Of a DNA stretch of 42,424 nt, positions 33,585 to 40,566 are shown piece after piece. The DNA is from an uncultured Oscillospiraceae bacterium (GTDB lineage: Bacteria; Bacillota; Clostridia; Oscillospirales; Oscillospiraceae), in assembly GCA_947632155.1 (NCBI GenBank), contig CANROF010000017.1, positions 1 through 42,424 on the forward strand. Reading direction: 5' to 3'. The notes under the pieces are model-generated. The model was not told the origin of the DNA, ran no database searches, and was given only the letters and a program-made list of their open reading frames with translations. The translations under genes were made by a program, and so were the position numbers. How positions within the stretch are numbered: the stretch's first letter is position 1; every line of letters starts with the position of its first letter.

Positions 33585-34055
33585 ATGAACGGATTTACAT
33601 TTGACATGACGCCCTATGACGCGCAGCTTCTGCCCCAGATCGCCCGGGCGCTGGAGGAGCGCACGGAGCTGGAGTCCCGCAGGAAAATGCCGGGGCTCTG
33701 GAAATTGACCGACCGGCTTCGGGCGAAAAAGGAGGACGGCGGTGAGCGTGAGACAGGCAAGGCCTTTCTGCGCTCGGCCAAAAAGCTCCTGGAGAGCCAC
33801 GCCGGCCTGCGCTCCGGGGACGACCGGGTCCTTTTCGCCACCCTGGCCATGACCATCCGGGAGCGGGGGCGTGAGACGCCGGAGGAGATCTCCTACGGCG
33901 AATTTGAGCGCGCCGTGGAGACGCGGGACCTCTACCTCCTCTTTTTCGGCGGCCGCGTGCTGGCCCTCCAGAAAAAGGACCTGACCGAGGGCGCCCCGGA
34001 GGACTTCCGCGCCTTCATAGCCTCAAAAACCAGCCTCCAAACTCTGAAAGACTGA
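33585..34055 (+). CDS. Hypothetical protein with YcxB-like C-terminal segment
   Basis: A 156-residue soluble protein. The first 60 residues include F-T-F-D-M-T-P-Y-D-A and an R-K-K-rich helix. The C-terminal part, with I-S-Y-G-E-F-E-R-A-V-E-T-R-D-L-Y-L-L-F-F and then R-V-L-A-L-Q-K-K-D-L, resembles the C-terminal beta-sheet of YcxB-like domains, but the usual membrane helices are missing. Function is unknown. The ATG at 33585 has GGAGG 8 nt upstream; a GTG at 33570 overlaps that site. Confidence 0.75.
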   Translation: MNGFTFDMTPYDAQLLPQIARALEERTELESRRKMPGLWKLTDRLRAKKEDGGERETGKAFLRSAKKLLESHAGLRSGDDRVLFATLAMTIRERGRETPEEISYGEFERAVETRDLYLLFFGGRVLALQKKDLTEGAPEDFRAFIASKTSLQTLKD

Positions 34056-34072
34056 CCGCCGACAAGCCCGCA

Positions 34073-34104
34073 AAAACCCACCGCCCCGTGGGGCGGCGGG
34101 TTTT
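34073..34104. terminator. Terminator after the YcxB-like gene
   Basis: AAAACCC-A-CCGCCCC pairs with GGGGCGG-C-GGGTTTT around GT, with one A-C mismatch. It is directly followed by repeat copy C at 34105. Confidence 0.75.
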
Positions 34105-34372
34105 CAGCTTGTCAAAAAATCAATTTCAATATTATTTCCAAGGACATGTGCCTTGGAAAAAATTCCTTTTGTTTTGCGGAGTTGACGCCCGCAGGCGTCA
34201 TGCAAGCGAGCAACCGCCCGTAGGGCGGCTCTTAGCGAGTCGCTGTGCGGCCCTGCGGGCCGTGCGCGGAGCAAAACAGCAGGGAAAATATTCTGAATTT
34301 CGCAAAATTCAGAATATTTTCCCGCACGTTCCCCTTGTCGAAAAAGCCCGTCAGGGCTTTTTCGACAGGCTG
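34105..34372. repeat. Structured intergenic repeat, copy C (long form, 268 bp)
   Basis: The inverted ends are the clearest here: CAGCTTGTCAAAAA at the left and the complement CAGCCTGTCGAAAAA at the right. The outer stem of the second module reads TGTTTTGC/GCAAAACA where copies A and B have TGTCGC/GCGACA. The third module palindrome (34282-34323) reads AAAATATTCTG/CAGAATATTTT where A and B have TTTTCGCTG/CAGCGAAAA. Both are paired changes, so the fold is conserved. It ends one base before the YbaK stop codon. Confidence 0.87.
34182..34245. repeat. Nested 64-bp hairpin element in copy C
   Basis: It sits at the homologous position to the one in copy B, with a compensated first hairpin (TGACGCC-CGCA-GGCGTCA against TGGCGCC-CGCA-GGCGCCA) and a shorter second hairpin (CCGCC-CGTA-GGGCGG). 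The invariant blocks are GCAAGCGAGCAACCG and CGGCTCTTAGCGAGTCG. Confidence 0.8.
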
Positions 34373-34373
34373 T

Positions 34374-34853
34374 TTATTCGCATATGTCCGCGTACTGGAA
34401 ATCCACGACCTGGCGGAGGTCCTCGGGGGAGAGCTCCACCTGGTAGCCTATTTTTCCGGCGGAGAAAGTGATGGCGTCATAGAGCTGAGCCGTCTCGTCC
34501 ACCACGGTGCGAAAGGGCTTTTTCATGCCGATGGGGGAGCAGCCGCCGTGGATGTAGCCGGTGAGGGGCAGGAGCTCCTTTTGCTTTATCATGGCCACGC
34601 TCTTTTCCCCCACGGCCCGGGCGGCCTTTCTGAGGTCCAGTTCCCGCTCCACGGGGACCAGAAAGACGTAGTGCTCCCCGGAGGCGGCGGCGGTGACCAG
34701 GGTCTTGAATACGGCGTCCGGGTCCAGGCCCAGGACCCGCGCCACGTCGGACCCGCTGACGGCGCCGGTCTGGGAGTAGTCCCGGGGGGTGTAGCGGAGG
34801 CCGTGCTGGTCGAGTATGCGCATGACGTTGGTTTTCGGTATCTTTTCAGCCAT
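34374..34853 (-). CDS. ybaK: YbaK/EbsC-type Cys-tRNA(Pro) deacylase
   Basis: A 159-residue single-domain protein of the INS/YbaK superfamily, which hydrolyses mischarged aminoacyl-tRNA (Cys-tRNA-Pro) in trans. Family marks are V-F-K-T-L-V, a conserved Lys after K-S-V-A-M-I, and the G-Y-I-H-G-G-C-S-P-I-G-M-K-K loop. Length is standard. Its ATG is one base downstream of the stop of the acyltransferase-like gene, so both share the promoter at 35786. Confidence 0.93.
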   Translation of the reverse strand: MAEKIPKTNVMRILDQHGLRYTPRDYSQTGAVSGSDVARVLGLDPDAVFKTLVTAAASGEHYVFLVPVERELDLRKAARAVGEKSVAMIKQKELLPLTGYIHGGCSPIGMKKPFRTVVDETAQLYDAITFSAGKIGYQVELSPEDLRQVVDFQYADICE

Positions 34854-34854
34854 T

Positions 34855-35736
34855 TTAATAGATGTCCTGGACGACCTTCTCCGGCGGGACCTCCAGGCGC
34901 TCCGGGTGCATCAGGTTGTGCTTGAGCATTTTGAGGCCCTGGGCGTAGTTGTAGCCGTCGCAGATGCGCTCGTCGGTGACGATGGTGTAGTCCACATAGC
35001 GCTTTTCCTCCACCGCGCCGTCCTTGTTCAGCTCATAGACCCGGCGCTTGGCGCCGAAGGCGATGAAAATGGGCAGATTCCCGAAGTTATAGAGGTGATG
35101 GTAGATGGGCGGGATGCCCAGAGAGCCGATGTCCGTGATGATCATGGAGCCGTGGAAGGGGCTGGCCTCCAGCACAAGCTTCGGCAGGATGTGGAAATAG
35201 TCCAGGATGCACAGCACCCAGACGATGAATTTCAGGAGGAGCCTGGGAATCTTCACGAGAATCCCCGCCAGGTCCCCGGTGGCCGTTTCGGAGCCGTTTT
35301 TCACGTGGTCGATGGCGGCGTTTAATTTGTTGTAGACGTCGTAGACCGTGTCCGTGGGCTCAAAGATCACCTTGATGGAAGTCTCGCCGCCGTTTTCCTC
35401 CATGGTCTTTTTGACGGTCATGACCACCTCGATGTTTTTCCGGGCGTAGGCGCGCTGGCCGGATATGTAGCGGTTGAGCTGGGGCTTCTGGCTGACGGTG
35501 CGGACATACGCGGCGATGAACATGTGGAGCATCCCGAGCCCCGGGTAGCCGGTGCGCCGCTTTTCGCGCATGAACCGCTCCAGCTCCGTGACCTCCACGG
35601 AGTCCCGGAAGTAGTTGGAGGCGTCGCCCCGCTGGCGCATGACGAAGGCCGTGATACGCATATAGGGCGTCATGTTGTGGATCCTACGCCCCACCTTGTT
35701 TTTCTTAAAAACAGGGACCTGTTCCTTTTTAGCCAT
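34855..35736 (-). CDS. Stand-alone 2-oxoacid dehydrogenase acyltransferase (E2)-like protein
   Basis: A 293-residue protein with the CAT/E2 catalytic-domain fold: a start with R-R-I-H-N-M-T-P-Y-M-R-I-T-A-F-V-M, a middle part that fits family strands, and an end with Y-T-I-V-T-D-E-R-I-C-D-G-Y. The family motif H-x-x-x-D-G at this point reads E-R-I-C-D-G, so the catalytic His is absent. It has no lipoyl or E1/E3-binding domain and no dehydrogenase neighbours. It may be a non-catalytic or divergent acyltransferase. A hydrophobic stretch (about 165-185) could be a core helix. Confidence 0.8.
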   Translation of the reverse strand: MAKKEQVPVFKKNKVGRRIHNMTPYMRITAFVMRQRGDASNYFRDSVEVTELERFMREKRRTGYPGLGMLHMFIAAYVRTVSQKPQLNRYISGQRAYARKNIEVVMTVKKTMEENGGETSIKVIFEPTDTVYDVYNKLNAAIDHVKNGSETATGDLAGILVKIPRLLLKFIVWVLCILDYFHILPKLVLEASPFHGSMIITDIGSLGIPPIYHHLYNFGNLPIFIAFGAKRRVYELNKDGAVEEKRYVDYTIVTDERICDGYNYAQGLKMLKHNLMHPERLEVPPEKVVQDIY

Positions 35737-35758
35737 ATGGTTACCCCCACTTAAGGTT

Positions 35759-35788
35759 AATTTGCGTGTTCACATTAATACGCAAATT
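35759..35788. promoter_or_regulatory. Inverted repeat operator overlapping the -10 box
   Basis: AATTTGCGT (35759-35767) and ACGCAAATT (35780-35788) are perfect 9-bp arms 12 nt apart. The second arm overlaps the -10 of the minus promoter (35786-35791), so a bound protein would block transcription. Confidence 0.6.
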
Positions 35789-35814
35789 ATAGCTTAAGAT
35801 AAGAAAAGTTTCAA
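35786..35814 (-). promoter_or_regulatory. Strong sigma-A promoter of the E2-like / ybaK operon
   Basis: Minus strand: -35 TTGAAA (35809-35814), 17-nt spacer, -10 TATAAT (35786-35791). It lies 50 nt upstream of the ATG at 35736. Confidence 0.85.
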
Positions 35815-35824
35815 TACCTTTTAG

Positions 35825-35936
35825 AAAAAACTCATATTTAAATATTTTTTCCAAGGACATGCGCCTTGAAAAAATATTGAATTTGAGTTTTTTGACAAAC
35901 TGACCGGGACTGAATTTCGCAAAATTCAGTCCCGGT
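35825..35936. repeat. Structured repeat, copy D (reduced form)
   Basis: It keeps only two modules: an extended AT-rich hairpin (from AAAAAACTCA at 35825 to TGAGTTTTTT near 35893) with the CCAAGGACATG core, then after TTGACAAACTG the long palindrome (35903-35936) with core CTGAATTTCGCAAAATTCAG. Its outer stem is ACCGGGA/TCCCGGT, again different from A-C but paired. The GC middle module and the last hairpin are missing. Confidence 0.75.
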
Positions 35937-35944
35937 TTTCCGGT

Positions 35945-38095
35945 TCAGTTTTCCATCTGCTTTCCAAGAAAGCCCGCCACGGTCTGGGCCAGCTTGTACT
36001 CCACCTCGCCGGCGGAGGCGTCGCCCTCGGCGAAGAAGAGGACGCAGCCCATGACGTCGCCCTCGGTGAGGATGGGCGCGGCCACGGTGACGGTGTATTT
36101 ATCAACGCCGTCGGCGGGATTTATCGGCTTTTCGCCGTGGCCCCGGTGGTAGACCTGGCGGCCCTCCATGATGGCCTCCAGCTCGGGGCTTACGGACTTG
36201 CCGTAGAGCTCGCGCTTCTGGATGCCGCACACGGCGATGACGCTGTCCCGGTCCGTGATGGCGGCGGGGAGGCTCGTGCTCTTGCTCAGAGTCTCGCACA
36301 TCTGTCCGGCGAAATCCGAGAGCTCCCCCATGGGGGAGTACTTCTTAAAAATGACCTCCCCGTCCTTCTCCGTATATATCTCCAGCGGGTCGCCGTCGCT
36401 GACAACATGGACATGGTAGACCTTGTCCCCGTGGTGGACGGAGGACTGGATGACGGCCGTTTGTGAGCTGTCCGCCATGTCCGGCTCAAAATTTGAGGCA
36501 TCCGGGAGCGTCCCGCATTTGAGAAGGCTGTCCACGTCGGCCCGGAGCTGCACCTCGATGTGGTCCTCGAAGACCCGAATCTTTTTCACGATGAGCTGGA
36601 TGTCGTTCCGGTCCAGCTTTTCCTTTTTTAAGATGTCGTCAAAGACGTCCATGGCCGTTTTGGCCGCCCGGTTGACACGGATGATTGTGTTGCGCCGGTC
36701 GGCGGCCAGGCGCATCTGATTCTCAATGCCCTCCATGCGGCGCAGAAGGTCCCCCTCCAGCTCGTCGTATGTCTCCTCCAGCGCCTCCTCCCGGTCCGGG
36801 TGCTTCATGATGTCCCGAATGCGCTGGCGCTTGGTGGCCCGCAGCTCCTCCCGCAGGTCCTCTAAGACCTCCTCTAAGTTGGCCTCCGCCCGCTCCGTCT
36901 CGGCCACGTCCTCCCGCTCGCTTTGAAGCTCCGCATTGAGCCGGTCCAGCATGGTTGAGGAGTTGTCCTTCACCTTCTGGACGTAGAGCTTCAAAAGCTC
37001 GTCCAGCTTGTCCACCCGGATGTGGTGGCTGGTGCAGCCCTTGCGCCCCCGGCGGTGGTAGAGGCCGCAGCGGTAGGCGTCCTTGAGGTCGGCGCGGCTC
37101 ATGGCGAACATGGGGCTGCCGCAGTCGCCGCACTCCAGGAAGCCGGAGTAGGCGTTGTCGTACTTCTTCTGCCCCCGGTAGTGGGCGCGGGTGCGCTCGG
37201 CCAACTGCGCCCGGGCCGTGGCGAAGGTGCGGTAGTCGATGACGGCCTGGTGGTGGCGCTCGATGACGATGTGGTCCTCCGCGTCCCGCCGCACGTCCCG
37301 GCCGTTGATTTTTCCCCGGGTGGTCTTGCCCTGGCGGAGAGTGCCGATGTAGAAGTCGTTTTTCAGGATGCCCTCCACGGTCATGATGGCCCACTCCCGG
37401 TGTGCCTCCCGGTGGGCCTCCAGACCCTCCGCCTCCCGGCGCTGCTTTTCCGACATCCGCGGAGTGGGGATGCCCTCGTCGGTGAGGTAATTGGCAATAC
37501 GCTTGTAGCCCCAGCCGGAAATGTAGAGCTCGAAGATTTTCCGCACGATCTCCGCCTCCGTGGGGACAATCTCAAACTCCTGGCGCTGGTTCACGATGTA
37601 CCCGTAGGGCGCGGCGCAGATCCACTTTCCGTCCTCCTGCCGCCGGCGAATGACGGACCGGACCTTTTTGCTGGCGTCGGTGACGGGCATCTCGTTGATG
37701 AGGAACTGAAATTGAATTTTCAGCCAGTCGTCGTCGTTGGGAAAGTCGATGTTGTCCCCGATGGAGATAATGCGCACCCCGGCGTCCCTGAGGTCCTCCA
37801 GCTCCACCAGTCCCCGGGAGTTCCGGCGGGAGAAGCGGGAGAAGTCCTTCACCACCAGGATGTCCAGCCGGTGCTCCACCAGCTCCCGGCGCATCCTCTG
37901 GTAGCCCTCCCGCTGTTCAAAGGTGTACCCGGAGCGGTCCCGGTCCTCGAAGAAGGTCAGCGCGCTCCCCGGAAACCGACGGCGCACGAAGTCCTCAATG
38001 ATGTCCCTCTGGTTTTCAATGGACGTATTGTCCCGGTCCAGCTCCTCATCCACTGATATCCGGCAGTACCCGGCGATGTTATATTTTTCTATCAA
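35945..38095 (-). CDS. Large serine recombinase fused to a SpoVT-type C-terminal domain
   Basis: A 716-residue protein. Residues 1-150 form the resolvase domain (nucleophile Ser14 in A-G-Y-C-R-I-S; K-D-F-S-R-F-S-R at 83-90). Then come a recombinase domain (160-300), a zinc ribbon (Cys322, Cys325, Cys343, Cys354), a coiled coil (about 380-480) and the usual end near 525. From about 566 to 716 it matches the sporulation regulator SpoVT: G-D-P-L-E-I-Y-T-E-K-D-G-E-V-I, K-K-Y-S-P, the GAF part and a final A-G-F-L-G-K-Q-M-E-N. Most of the AbrB DNA-binding half of SpoVT is absent. The start is TTG at 38095. The frame is unbroken. Recombination under control of a sporulation signal is an inference. 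Confidence 0.9.
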   Translation of the reverse strand: MIEKYNIAGYCRISVDEELDRDNTSIENQRDIIEDFVRRRFPGSALTFFEDRDRSGYTFEQREGYQRMRRELVEHRLDILVVKDFSRFSRRNSRGLVELEDLRDAGVRIISIGDNIDFPNDDDWLKIQFQFLINEMPVTDASKKVRSVIRRRQEDGKWICAAPYGYIVNQRQEFEIVPTEAEIVRKIFELYISGWGYKRIANYLTDEGIPTPRMSEKQRREAEGLEAHREAHREWAIMTVEGILKNDFYIGTLRQGKTTRGKINGRDVRRDAEDHIVIERHHQAVIDYRTFATARAQLAERTRAHYRGQKKYDNAYSGFLECGDCGSPMFAMSRADLKDAYRCGLYHRRGRKGCTSHHIRVDKLDELLKLYVQKVKDNSSTMLDRLNAELQSEREDVAETERAEANLEEVLEDLREELRATKRQRIRDIMKHPDREEALEETYDELEGDLLRRMEGIENQMRLAADRRNTIIRVNRAAKTAMDVFDDILKKEKLDRNDIQLIVKKIRVFEDHIEVQLRADVDSLLKCGTLPDASNFEPDMADSSQTAVIQSSVHHGDKVYHVHVVSDGDPLEIYTEKDGEVIFKKYSPMGELSDFAGQMCETLSKSTSLPAAITDRDSVIAVCGIQKRELYGKSVSPELEAIMEGRQVYHRGHGEKPINPADGVDKYTVTVAAPILTEGDVMGCVLFFAEGDASAGEVEYKLAQTVAGFLGKQMEN

Positions 38096-38114
38096 TTCTA
38101 ATCACCACACTTAC

Positions 38115-38160
38115 GCTAATTAGCAGATAATATTGTATCACAATCTCATGAAAACAGCAA
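38115..38160 (-). promoter_or_regulatory. Promoter and palindrome of the recombinase gene
   Basis: Minus strand: -35 TTGCTG (38155-38160), 17-nt spacer, extended -10 TGATACAAT (-10 at 38132-38137). The palindrome GCTAATTAGC (38115-38124) follows directly downstream and may be an operator. Confidence 0.55.
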
Positions 38161-38182
38161 GAGCGATTTGCGCCTCGCGCTA

Positions 38183-38305
38183 AGAGCTTCCTATGATAGA
38201 AAAACGCAATAAGTTGCAAAAATCTATCATAGGCTCTTGACCTTTGACATACTATTTGCTATTCTATGATTGAAAACTGTGTAAAGTTGCAATAATCTAT
38301 TATAG
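38183..38305. repeat. Tandem imperfect hairpins upstream of the AAA ATPase gene
   Basis: Hairpin 1: arms CTATGATAGA (38191-38200) and TCTATCATAG (38223-38232), extended by AAGAGC/GCTCTT, with an inner GCAA-TAAG-TTGC. Hairpin 2: arms CTATGATTGA (38264-38273) and TCTATTATAG (38296-38305), with one wobble and one mismatch. The right halves, 38211-38232 and 38284-38305, are direct repeats with two differences in 22. They lie in the promoter region and may be regulator sites or ends of a mobile unit. Confidence 0.7.
38237..38265 (+). promoter_or_regulatory. Candidate promoter of the AAA ATPase gene
   Basis: -35 TTGACC (38237-38242), 17-nt spacer, -10 TATTCT (38260-38265), placed between the two hairpins. 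An alternative TTGACA/TATGAT pair has a short 15-nt spacer. Either would be covered by a protein bound to the hairpin repeats. Confidence 0.4.
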
Positions 38306-38318
38306 ACGGGGTGATGTT

Positions 38319-39617
38319 ATGGAAATCAGGCGTGACTACTATCTGAACAAACTGATCAGGCGGAAGGGCAACGGGCTTATTAAGATCATAACCGGCGTCC
38401 GCCGGTGCGGGAAGTCCTATTTGCTGAACACCATCTTTTACCGGCACCTTCTGGAGCGCGGTGTGCCGGAGGATCACATCATCCGGTTTGCCTTTGACTC
38501 CGCCGACGACCTGTATCTGATCGGCGAGAGCCTCATCGATATGCGCAAGGCGGGCCGGGGCGCCGACCCGGAGAGGTTCATGGCCTACATCCGGAACAGG
38601 ACGGCGGAGCAGGGGACATATTATCTCCTGCTGGACGAGGTGCAGATGATGGACTCCTTTGAGGCCGTCCTGAACGGCTATCTGCGGCACGACAACATGG
38701 ACGTGTTCGTGACCGGGAGTAACGCCAAATTCCTGTCCAGCGACATCATCACGGAGTTCGCCGGCCGGGGGGACGAGATTCATATGTACCCCCTGAGCTT
38801 TGCGGAGTTCATGACCGCCTACCCCGGTGACCGGTACGAGGGCCTGTCCCAGTATATGCTCTACGGCGGTATCCCGCTGGTGGTCCTGCGGGAGAGCCCA
38901 CAGGACAAGGCCGCGCTCTTAGAGAATCTGTTCAGCGAGATATACATCCGGGACATCGTGGACCGCCACGGAGTCCGAAACAGGGGAGAGCTGGAGGACC
39001 TTCTGAACATCGTGTCCTCCGCCGTGGGGTCCCTGACCAATCCGGAGAAGCTGAAAAACACCTTCCACAGCGTCAAACGTTCGAAAATCACCTCCGCCAC
39101 CATCAAGAGGTATCTTGACTATTTTCAGGACTCCTTCCTGCTGGAGGCGGCACAGCGGTACGACATCAAAGGGAAGGCGTATATCGAGACTCCGCGGAAG
39201 TATTACTTCTCCGATTTGGGGCTCCGCAACGCGAGGCTTAACTTCCGGCAGTTCGAGCCAAATCGCGCCATGGAGAACGTGCTGTACAACGAGCTTCGGA
39301 TGCGGGGGTACCGGGTGGACGTGGGCGTGGTCCCCGTGGCGGAGAGGGACCGGCTGGGCCGGGTGACCCGGCGGCAGCTGGAGGTGGACTTCGTCTGCAA
39401 CCTGGGCTCCACCCGTTCCTACATCCAGTCTGCCTGGTCACTGCCCGACGAGGACAAGCGCGCTCAGGAGACGAGGCCCTTCGCCAAAATCGACGACTCC
39501 TTCAAGAAGATCATCGTCACCCGCGACATTGTCCCCACCCAGTACGACGACCGGGGGATTCTGACGGTCAACGTCTACGACTTCCTGCTGGACCCCGACC
39601 TGCTGGCCGGAAGCTGA
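38319..39617 (+). CDS. AAA-family ATPase with DUF4143 domain
   Basis: A 432-residue protein. The N-terminal ATPase (AAA_14) shows Walker A G-V-R-R-C-G-K-S (residues 26-33) and Walker B Y-L-L-L-D-E-V-Q, then sensor T-G-S-N-A. From about 200 comes DUF4143 with a nuclease-like end (Q-L-E-V-D-F-V-C-N, then Y-I-Q-S-A). These proteins are common in gut Firmicutes and Bacteroidetes and often near mobile elements; their role is not known. GGGGTGAT precedes the ATG. The gene is divergent from the recombinase. Confidence 0.88.
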   Translation: MEIRRDYYLNKLIRRKGNGLIKIITGVRRCGKSYLLNTIFYRHLLERGVPEDHIIRFAFDSADDLYLIGESLIDMRKAGRGADPERFMAYIRNRTAEQGTYYLLLDEVQMMDSFEAVLNGYLRHDNMDVFVTGSNAKFLSSDIITEFAGRGDEIHMYPLSFAEFMTAYPGDRYEGLSQYMLYGGIPLVVLRESPQDKAALLENLFSEIYIRDIVDRHGVRNRGELEDLLNIVSSAVGSLTNPEKLKNTFHSVKRSKITSATIKRYLDYFQDSFLLEAAQRYDIKGKAYIETPRKYYFSDLGLRNARLNFRQFEPNRAMENVLYNELRMRGYRVDVGVVPVAERDRLGRVTRRQLEVDFVCNLGSTRSYIQSAWSLPDEDKRAQETRPFAKIDDSFKKIIVTRDIVPTQYDDRGILTVNVYDFLLDPDLLAGS

Positions 39618-39624
39618 GGTGCCC

Positions 39625-39834
39625 CTACGGCTCCCGCGCCGCCAGTGCCCGGCGGTTGTGGAGCAGGAGGGCGGCGGTGAGGTCTGTAAGGTCCCCGGTT
39701 CCGGAGCGGTACACCGCTGCCAGATACCCCCGCTCCCGGCACCGGGCGTACAGCTCCCGGAGCCCGGCGCCCTCCTCGCCGCCCCGCAGCCAAATCTCCA
39801 CGATTTTTCGCTCCTCACAAACCGTAATCTCCAA
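39625..39834 (-). CDS. Small mobile-element protein, function unknown
   Basis: A 69-residue protein with the pattern seen in many small proteins of Clostridia conjugative elements (T-V-C-E-E-R-K-I-V-E-I-W-L, then Y-L-A-A-V-Y-R-S-G-T-G-D-L-T-D-L-T-A and L-L-H-N-R-R). The start is TTG at 39834 with GGGGGTG upstream. An 8-bp hairpin (39841-39848 with 39869-39876) separates it from the fragment upstream. It converges with the AAA ATPase gene. Recognition of the family is from memory. Confidence 0.7.
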   Translation of the reverse strand: MEITVCEERKIVEIWLRGGEEGAGLRELYARCRERGYLAAVYRSGTGDLTDLTAALLLHNRRALAAREP

Positions 39835-39882
39835 GCATCACACCCCCGCCGGTTATTTTTCCCGCCGACGGGGGTGCTTTAT

Positions 39883-40155
39883 TCACATGGATAAGGTCCA
39901 AGTCTGCGTCTGCGTTTCCTCGTCCTCATGGTCGTCGGGCTTGTGGCCCATGGCGATGCGCTTGCGCTGACGCTCACGGTACGCCTTGGTGTCAATGTGC
40001 TGGCGCATAGTCGTGGCGTCACGGACAGGGTCGGTGTCGGAGAGAGCGGCCACGGTCACAGCAGTCGAGATAAAAGCGTCAGCAACAGGGTCGAGGCCGA
40101 GGACACTATCGCCGTCAAGACGATTGAGATTTTCGCGGTATGCGTTAAGCTGCGC
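39883..40155 (-). pseudogene. C-terminal fragment of an unidentified mobile-element protein
   Basis: An open frame of 90 codons without a start codon at its beginning, from A-Q-L-N-A-Y-R-E-N-L to a TGA at 39883-39885. It includes V-A-A-L-S-D-T-D-P-V-R-D-A-T-T-M and K-A-Y-R-E-R-Q-R-K-R, a highly charged, protein-like composition. It is out of frame with the relaxase fragment that runs into it. It seems to be the end of another gene joined to the relaxase by a deletion. Confidence 0.65.
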
Positions 40156-40562
40156 ACATGGAGCTTGCGGCCCGTCTCGAAGTTGACGCTGTTGATGATG
40201 AGGTGGGAGTGGACGTGGTCCCGGTCAGTGTGAGTGCAGACCAGCACCTCGTGGTCCTTGAACTGCTCCGCCAGCCTGAGCGCGGCGGCGTGAGCAGTCG
40301 CGGGGTCCACCTCCGCGCCGCTGGGGAAGCTCTGGACCAGGTGGTAGAACATCCTGCCCCCGTCCTTATGGTAGAGGAGCTTGGTGTTGAGAAAGTCGTC
40401 GTAGGCCGAGGCGGCCTGACAGTTGACGCCGGTGGCGAGCTGGCGGCCCTGCCACTGTGTCTTGGCCTCCTGGGCCACGTACTTCATCACCGAGCGCATA
40501 CACCCACGAGTCTGACTGCTCTTTGAGCGGCTGGAGTAGTTGACGAAGTTGATAATCGCCAT
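40056..40562 (-). pseudogene. Truncated relaxase / mobilisation nuclease (MobA type)
   Basis: From the ATG at 40562 (4 nt after mobC) the first about 135 residues match relaxases. They include M-A-I-I-N-F-V-N-Y-S-S-R-S-K-S-S, a Tyr in the usual N-terminal segment, and the metal-binding H-x-D-R-D-H-V-H-S-H block followed by L-I-I-N-S-V-N-F-E-T-G-R-K. After K-L-H the sequence is no longer relaxase-like and stops at 40056. Full-length relaxases are several hundred residues longer, so this copy cannot support transfer by itself. Confidence 0.85.
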
Positions 40563-40566
40563 CCGC

